From Streptomyces sp. NRRL F-6676 (GTDB lineage: Bacteria; Actinomycetota; Actinomycetes; Streptomycetales; Streptomycetaceae): 64,000 bases of DNA. Where the stretch lies: NCBI RefSeq assembly GCF_000725625.1, contig NZ_JOHS01000029.1, positions 1-64,000 of the forward strand, read 5' to 3'. Below, one piece after another: positions 60,257 to 64,000 of this stretch. The position numbers and the translations under genes were made by a program. The notes under the pieces were generated by a model. The model saw nothing but the letters and a program-made list of their open reading frames with translations, was not told the DNA's origin and made no database searches. The first letter of the stretch is position 1, and every line of letters begins with the position of its first letter.

Positions 60257-61582
60257 GTGACCACCGAAGAGTTCGAACTGCCCCGCTCCCGGCAGGCCAA
60301 CGCGCGACTGCACGCGATGGTCCCCGGCGGCGCGCACACCTACGCCAAGGGCGACGACCAGTACCCCGAGGGCCTGGCCCCGGTCATCAGCCACGGCCAC
60401 GGCGCCCACGTGTGGGACGTCGACGGCAACCGGTACGTCGAGTACGGCTCCGGGCTGCGCTCGGTCAGCCTCGGCCACGCCCATCCGCGCGTCACCGAGG
60501 CGGTGCGGCGCGAACTGGACCGGGGCGGCAACTTCGTCCGCCCTTCGGTGGTCGAACTGGCGGCCGCGGAACGCTTCCTGGCGACGGTGCCGACGGCCGA
60601 GATGGTGAAGTTCGCGAAGAACGGCTCCGACGCCACCACGGCCGCGGTGCGCCTCGCCCGCGCCGCCACCGGGCGCGCGCGGGTGGCGGTCTGCGCCGAC
60701 CACCCCTTCTTCTCCGTCGACGACTGGTTCATCGGCACGACGCCGATGTCCGCCGGGATCCCGGCCGCGACCACCGAGCTGACCGTGTCCTTCCCGTACG
60801 GCGACCTGACCGCCACGGAGGAGCTGCTCACCCGGTACGAGGGCGAGATCGCCTGCCTGATCCTGGAACCTGCCGCGGCGACCGAGCCACCACCCGGTTA
60901 TCTGGAGGGGCTGCGCGCACTGGCCGACCGGCACGGCTGCGTCCTGGTCTTCGACGAGATGATCACCGGGTTCCGCTGGTCGGAGGCGGGCGCCCAGGGG
61001 CTGTACGGTGTCACGCCCGACCTCTCCACGTTCGGCAAGGCGCTGGGCAACGGCTTCGCCGTCTCGGCGCTGGCCGGGCGCCGGGAACTGATGGAGCGGG
61101 GCGGGCTGCGGCACTCCGGTGAGCGGGTGTTCCTGCTCTCCACGACGCACGGTGCGGAGACGCACTCCCTGGCGGCGGCGATGGCTGTGCAGGTGACGTA
61201 CGCCGAGGAGGGTGTCACCGCGCGGTTGCACGCGCTGGGGGAGCGGCTGGCCGCAGGGGTGCGGGAGGCGGCGGCCGGCATGGGGGTCGGCGACCACGTT
61301 CTCGTGCGGGGCCGGGCCAGCAACCTCGTCTTCGCGACGCTCGACGGGAGCGGGCGGCCCTCGCAGCCGTACCGGACGCTGTTCCTGCGGCGGCTGCTGA
61401 TGGGCGGCGTCCTGGCGCCGTCCTTCGTGGTGAGCGCGGCGCTCAACGATGCCGACATCGACCACACGGTGGAGGTCGTCTCCCAGGCCTGCGCGGTCTA
61501 CCGCAAGGCACTGGACGCGGGCGACCCCACGCCGTGGCTCGGCGGCCGCCCGGTGAAACCGGTCTTCCGCCGGCGGGCGTGA
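60257..61582 (+). CDS. Class III aminotransferase (glutamate-1-semialdehyde aminomutase-like)
   Basis: A 441-aa PLP enzyme: VPGGAHTYAKGDDQYPEG, KNGSDATTAAVRLARA, VFDEMITGFRW, catalytic Lys in STFGKALGNGF, STTHGAETHSLAAA. Resembles glutamate-1-semialdehyde aminomutase, but its place at the end of a nucleotide-sugar cassette suggests a sugar or amino-acid side-group transamination; haem-pathway hemL should lie elsewhere. Last gene of the locus, followed by a large inverted repeat. Confidence 0.85.
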   Translation: MTTEEFELPRSRQANARLHAMVPGGAHTYAKGDDQYPEGLAPVISHGHGAHVWDVDGNRYVEYGSGLRSVSLGHAHPRVTEAVRRELDRGGNFVRPSVVELAAAERFLATVPTAEMVKFAKNGSDATTAAVRLARAATGRARVAVCADHPFFSVDDWFIGTTPMSAGIPAATTELTVSFPYGDLTATEELLTRYEGEIACLILEPAAATEPPPGYLEGLRALADRHGCVLVFDEMITGFRWSEAGAQGLYGVTPDLSTFGKALGNGFAVSALAGRRELMERGGLRHSGERVFLLSTTHGAETHSLAAAMAVQVTYAEEGVTARLHALGERLAAGVREAAAGMGVGDHVLVRGRASNLVFATLDGSGRPSQPYRTLFLRRLLMGGVLAPSFVVSAALNDADIDHTVEVVSQACAVYRKALDAGDPTPWLGGRPVKPVFRRRA

Positions 61583-61589
61583 GGCGGGC

Positions 61590-61740
61590 CCTCTCGCCCC
61601 CGCCGCCCCTACCCGTCCCACCCCCGGGGGCTACGCCCCCGGACCCCCCTACGGGGCTTCGCCCCGTTTCGCGCAGTTCCCCGCGCCCCTTAAAAGCGGG
61701 GGGCGCCCCCAGGCCTTTAGGGGCGCGGGGAACTGCGCGA
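61590..61740. terminator. Large composite inverted repeat closing the polysaccharide locus
   Basis: Contains GGGGGCTACGCCCCC and GGGGCTTCGCCCC hairpins (61626-61665), then a ~25-bp inverted pair: the dispersed repeat in one orientation at 61669-61694 and in the other at 61716-61740, around a GC-rich loop. It sits between the convergent aminotransferase and paaN genes and should stop transcription from both sides. Confidence 0.75.
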
Positions 61741-61790
61741 TCAGCCACATCGGACCCGCACTCGCCGACGAACCCCACCCACCCGAGCTC

Positions 61791-63497
61791 TCAAGCGCCC
61801 AGGCCCGTGGAAGGGCGCCGTACCTCCACCACCCGGAAGCGGTTGGCCACGAATGCCGCGTCGCACAGCGCCGCGCTCGCCGCGGGGTTGCCGCCCGACC
61901 CGTGGAAGTCGGAGAACGCGGCCGTCTGGTTGACGTAGACGCCGCCCGTCAGGTTGAGGGAGAGCTGGGCGCACTCCTCCAGGCAGACGTCCTCGACGGC
62001 CTGTTCGACCTCCGGGGAGGTCGTGTACGCGCCGACCGTCATCGCGCCCCTGTCGCGGATCGTGCGCCGCAGCAGGTCGAGCGCGTCGGCCGTGGAGTCG
62101 ACGGCGACGGCGAAGGAGACCGGGCCGAAGCACTCGCTGAGGTACGCGGCCTCCGCGTCCGGCTTGGCGCCGTCCAGCTTCACCAGGACCGGCGTGCGGA
62201 CCACCGCGTCCGGGAAGTCGGGGTGGGCCACCTCGCGCGAGGCGAGCGCGACCTCGCCGAGGCCGGGCGCGGCCTCCAGCCGGGCCTTGACGTCCGGGTT
62301 GACGAGCGCGCCGAGCAGCGCGTTCGCCCGCGCGTCGTCGCCCAGCAGGCCCTCCACCGCCCTGGCCACGTCCGCGGTGACCTCGTCGTACGTCTTCGGG
62401 CCCGCGTCCGTGGTGATGCCCTCGCGGGGGATCAGCAGGTTCTGCGGGGTGGTGCACATCTGGCCGCTGTACAGGGAGAGCGAGAACGCCAGGTTGGCGA
62501 GCATCCCCTGGTAGTCGTCGGTGGAGTCGACGACGACCGTGTTGACGCCGGCCTTCTCCGTGTAGACCTGCGCCTGGTGGGCGTGGGTCTCCAGCCAGTC
62601 GCCGAAGGACGTCGAGCCCGTGTAGTCGATGATCCTGACCTCGGGGCGGGTGGCGAGCGTCTTGGCCAGGCCCTCGCCGGGGCGTTCGGCGGCGAGCGCG
62701 ACCAGGTCGGGGGCGAAGCCGGCCTCCGCGAGCACCTCGCGGGCGATCCGTACGGTCAGCGCCAGCGGCAGCACCGCGCGCGGGTGCGGCTTGACCAGGA
62801 CCGCGTTGCCGGTGGCCAGGGAGGCGAACAGGCCCGGGTAGCCGTTCCACGTCGGGAAGGTGTTGCAGCCGATGACCAGGGCGATGCCGCGCGGCACGGC
62901 CCGGAACGTCTTGGTGAGCACCAGCGGGTCCCGCTTGCCCTGGGGCTTGCTCCACGACGCGGTGTCCGGGGTGCGGGTCTGCTCCGCGTAGGCGTAGGCG
63001 ACCGCCTCCAGGCCGCGGTCCTGGGCGTGCGGGCCGCCCGCCTGGAGCGCCATCAGATACGCCTGCCCGGAGGTGTGCATCACCGCGTGCGCGAACTCGT
63101 GCGTGCGGTCGCTGACCCGCTTGAGGATCTCCAGGCAGACCACCGCGCGCACCTCCGCGCCCGCGTCCCGCCAGGCGCGCTGGCCGGCCCGCATCGCGGG
63201 CAGCAGCACGTCCACGTCCGGGTGCGGGTACGTCACGCCCAACTCGATGCCGTACGGGGAGACCTCGCCGCCCACCCAGTCGTCGGTGCCGGGCTGGCCG
63301 AGGTCGAGCCGGGTGCCGAGCAGGGCGTCGAAGGCGGCCCTGCCCGCGGCCGCGTCCAGGCTGCCGTTCTCCCCGTAGGCCTTGGGGTGCTCGGGGTGCG
63401 GCGACCAGTACGCGCGCGTGCGGATCGCCTCCAGCGCCTTGTCGAGCGTGGGCCGGTGCTGCGTGATCAGCCGGTGCGCGACGGGTTCGGCGGTCAT
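61791..63497 (-). CDS. paaN: PaaN-type aldehyde dehydrogenase of phenylacetate catabolism
   Basis: A 568-aa aldehyde dehydrogenase-fold protein: VIGCNTFPTWNGYPGLFASLATGNAVLVKPHP, IDYTGSTSFGDWLE, catalytic-type Cys in LYSGQMCTTPQNLLIP, and NQTAAFSDFHGSGGNPAAS. The N-terminal ~150 residues (ALEAIRTRAYWSPHPEHPKAYGE) are characteristic of PaaN rather than generic ALDH. Oxidises the ring-opened semialdehyde of the phenylacetyl-CoA pathway. ATG 63497. Divergent from a 3-hydroxyacyl-CoA dehydrogenase; a PaaR-like palindrome lies between. Confidence 0.9.
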   Translation of the reverse strand: MTAEPVAHRLITQHRPTLDKALEAIRTRAYWSPHPEHPKAYGENGSLDAAAGRAAFDALLGTRLDLGQPGTDDWVGGEVSPYGIELGVTYPHPDVDVLLPAMRAGQRAWRDAGAEVRAVVCLEILKRVSDRTHEFAHAVMHTSGQAYLMALQAGGPHAQDRGLEAVAYAYAEQTRTPDTASWSKPQGKRDPLVLTKTFRAVPRGIALVIGCNTFPTWNGYPGLFASLATGNAVLVKPHPRAVLPLALTVRIAREVLAEAGFAPDLVALAAERPGEGLAKTLATRPEVRIIDYTGSTSFGDWLETHAHQAQVYTEKAGVNTVVVDSTDDYQGMLANLAFSLSLYSGQMCTTPQNLLIPREGITTDAGPKTYDEVTADVARAVEGLLGDDARANALLGALVNPDVKARLEAAPGLGEVALASREVAHPDFPDAVVRTPVLVKLDGAKPDAEAAYLSECFGPVSFAVAVDSTADALDLLRRTIRDRGAMTVGAYTTSPEVEQAVEDVCLEECAQLSLNLTGGVYVNQTAAFSDFHGSGGNPAASAALCDAAFVANRFRVVEVRRPSTGLGA

Positions 63498-63530
63498 GCG
63501 GAACCAACTCCTCACCTGGGCGGGAACGTG

Positions 63531-63590
63531 GACGGGGCCATGGGCGGGGACGGGGCCATGGGCGGGGACGGGGCCATGGGCGGGGACGGG
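63531..63590. repeat. 18-bp tandem repeat in the paaN leader
   Basis: Three exact copies of GACGGGGCCATGGGCGGG (63531-63548, 63549-63566, 63567-63584) plus a 6-bp partial copy lie between the palindrome and the paaN ribosome site. Each unit carries the self-complementary GCCATGGC-like core, so the transcribed leader could fold. Confidence 0.85.
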
Positions 63591-63607
63591 CGGACACGGC
63601 TAGAGTA

Positions 63608-63621
63608 ACCGAACGATCGGT
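63608..63621. promoter_or_regulatory. PaaR-like operator
   Basis: ACCGAACGATCGGT fits the core ACCGnnCGnnCGGT of the TetR-type repressor PaaR as I recall it from Corynebacterium glutamicum; the outer AGT half-match is present on the left only. It is centred in the divergent gap between paaN and the hydroxyacyl-CoA dehydrogenase gene and would control both. No paaR gene is in the window. Confidence 0.6.
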
Positions 63622-63677
63622 CGGGACAAGGGGGTCCGCCGCATCTGTGGACAACTCCGTGCGGGAGGATCGCGCAC

Positions 63678-64000
63678 ATGACAGGACTCGACCTCAGCAG
63701 CCCCGTGGCCGTCGTCGGCACCGGCACGATGGGCCAGGGCATCGCCCAGGTGGCGCTGGTCGCGGGCCATGTCGTACGGCTGTACGACGCGGTCCCGGGC
63801 CGTGCCGAGGAGGCGGCCGCCGCGCTCGCCGCCCGGCTGGACCGGCTCGTGGCGAAGGAACGGATGACGGCCGCCGACCGGGACGCGGCCGTGGCCCGGC
63901 TGCGGCCCGCCGCGGACCTGGCCGAACTCGCCGACTGCTCCCTCGTCGTCGAGGCGGTCGTGGAGCGCCTGGAGACCAAGCAGGAGCTGTTCCGCGCCCT
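63678..64000 (+). CDS. 3-hydroxyacyl-CoA dehydrogenase (PaaH-like), N-terminal part
   Basis: The 107 codons present show a Rossmann start VAVVGTGTMGQGIAQVALVAGHVVRLYDA and VVEAVVERLETKQELF, diagnostic of 3-hydroxyacyl-CoA dehydrogenases. Divergence from paaN and the shared PaaR-like site suggest PaaH, which oxidises 3-hydroxyadipyl-CoA. ATG 63678 follows GGGAGGA. The gene continues beyond the window. Confidence 0.9.
   Translation, partial: MTGLDLSSPVAVVGTGTMGQGIAQVALVAGHVVRLYDAVPGRAEEAAAALAARLDRLVAKERMTAADRDAAVARLRPAADLAELADCSLVVEAVVERLETKQELFRA

Noticed and set aside
48524..61582. Reading the right part of the locus as a glycosylated natural-product gene cluster because of TylCIII/RfbF-like sugar genes
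   Set aside because: No polyketide, peptide or terpene synthase is present, whereas flippase, polymerase-like and chain-length genes point to a polysaccharide.
60257..61582. Calling the class III aminotransferase hemL
   Set aside because: Context is nucleotide-sugar metabolism and the sequence is only broadly related to glutamate-1-semialdehyde aminomutase.
63531..63590. Tandem 18-bp repeats as a CRISPR array
   Set aside because: Units are directly abutting with no spacers.

Overview
The window is high-GC actinobacterial chromosome, almost certainly Streptomyces. It has a strong GC bias at third codon positions, many GTG starts and ATGA/GTGA stop-start overlaps, and Streptomyces-type families: a SepF-family paralogue, XRE/DUF5753 + DUF397 + RsbW-like ATPase triads, MmyB-type XRE regulators, Spo0M, and an F420-dependent oxidoreductase. 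No rRNA, tRNA, CRISPR array, transposase or integrase was seen.

Positions 1-33,100 are a mosaic of metabolic and regulatory units. The left edge holds the end of cysD and a cysN broken by an internal frameshifting deletion. Next come an arginine deiminase unit (arcA, arcB, APC permease), a convergent RNA-repair operon (hen1-pnkp), an F420-type oxidoreductase, a small conserved protein, an AAA ATPase coupled to a MazG-like pyrophosphohydrolase, and a SepF paralogue. A metal island follows: an ArsR-family regulator, a palindrome, a cobalamin riboswitch, a NiCoT cobalt/nickel transporter and modABC. The rest of this part is one-regulator/one-enzyme pairs (AKR/XRE, TetR/SDR, XRE/ADH, LysR/SDR), a membrane glycosyltransferase-like protein, Spo0M and a WhiJ-like triad. 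Several of the divergent gaps carry clear palindromes.

Positions 33,118-61,582 form one long plus-strand locus, mostly with 4-bp overlaps, that looks like a complete Wzx/Wzy-type exopolysaccharide system. It contains an initiating phosphoglycosyltransferase, an AlgD-like GDP-mannose 6-dehydrogenase, two GT4 and one GT2 glycosyltransferases, two Wzz-like proteins whose cytoplasmic domains lack a Walker A lysine, a flippase and an O-antigen ligase/polymerase-like protein. It also has an AsnB-type amidotransferase, a bi-domain oxidoreductase, a heparinase II/III-family protein, a lipoprotein beta-helix protein and a nucleotide-sugar tailoring set (C-methyltransferase, RfbF-like nucleotidyltransferase, PIG-L deacetylase, epimerase, DUF4910 protein, pyruvyl transferase, RfbC-like epimerase, class III aminotransferase). 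My reading is a uronic-acid-containing polymer, possibly amidated, methylated and pyruvylated. This is the best candidate for a little-described system here.

The right edge (61,791-64,000) returns to core metabolism: paaN faces away from a 3-hydroxyacyl-CoA dehydrogenase, with a PaaR-like palindrome between them. A dispersed repeat (core GGGGCGCGGGGAACTGCG) recurs at many gene ends, including a large inverted pair that closes the polysaccharide locus.
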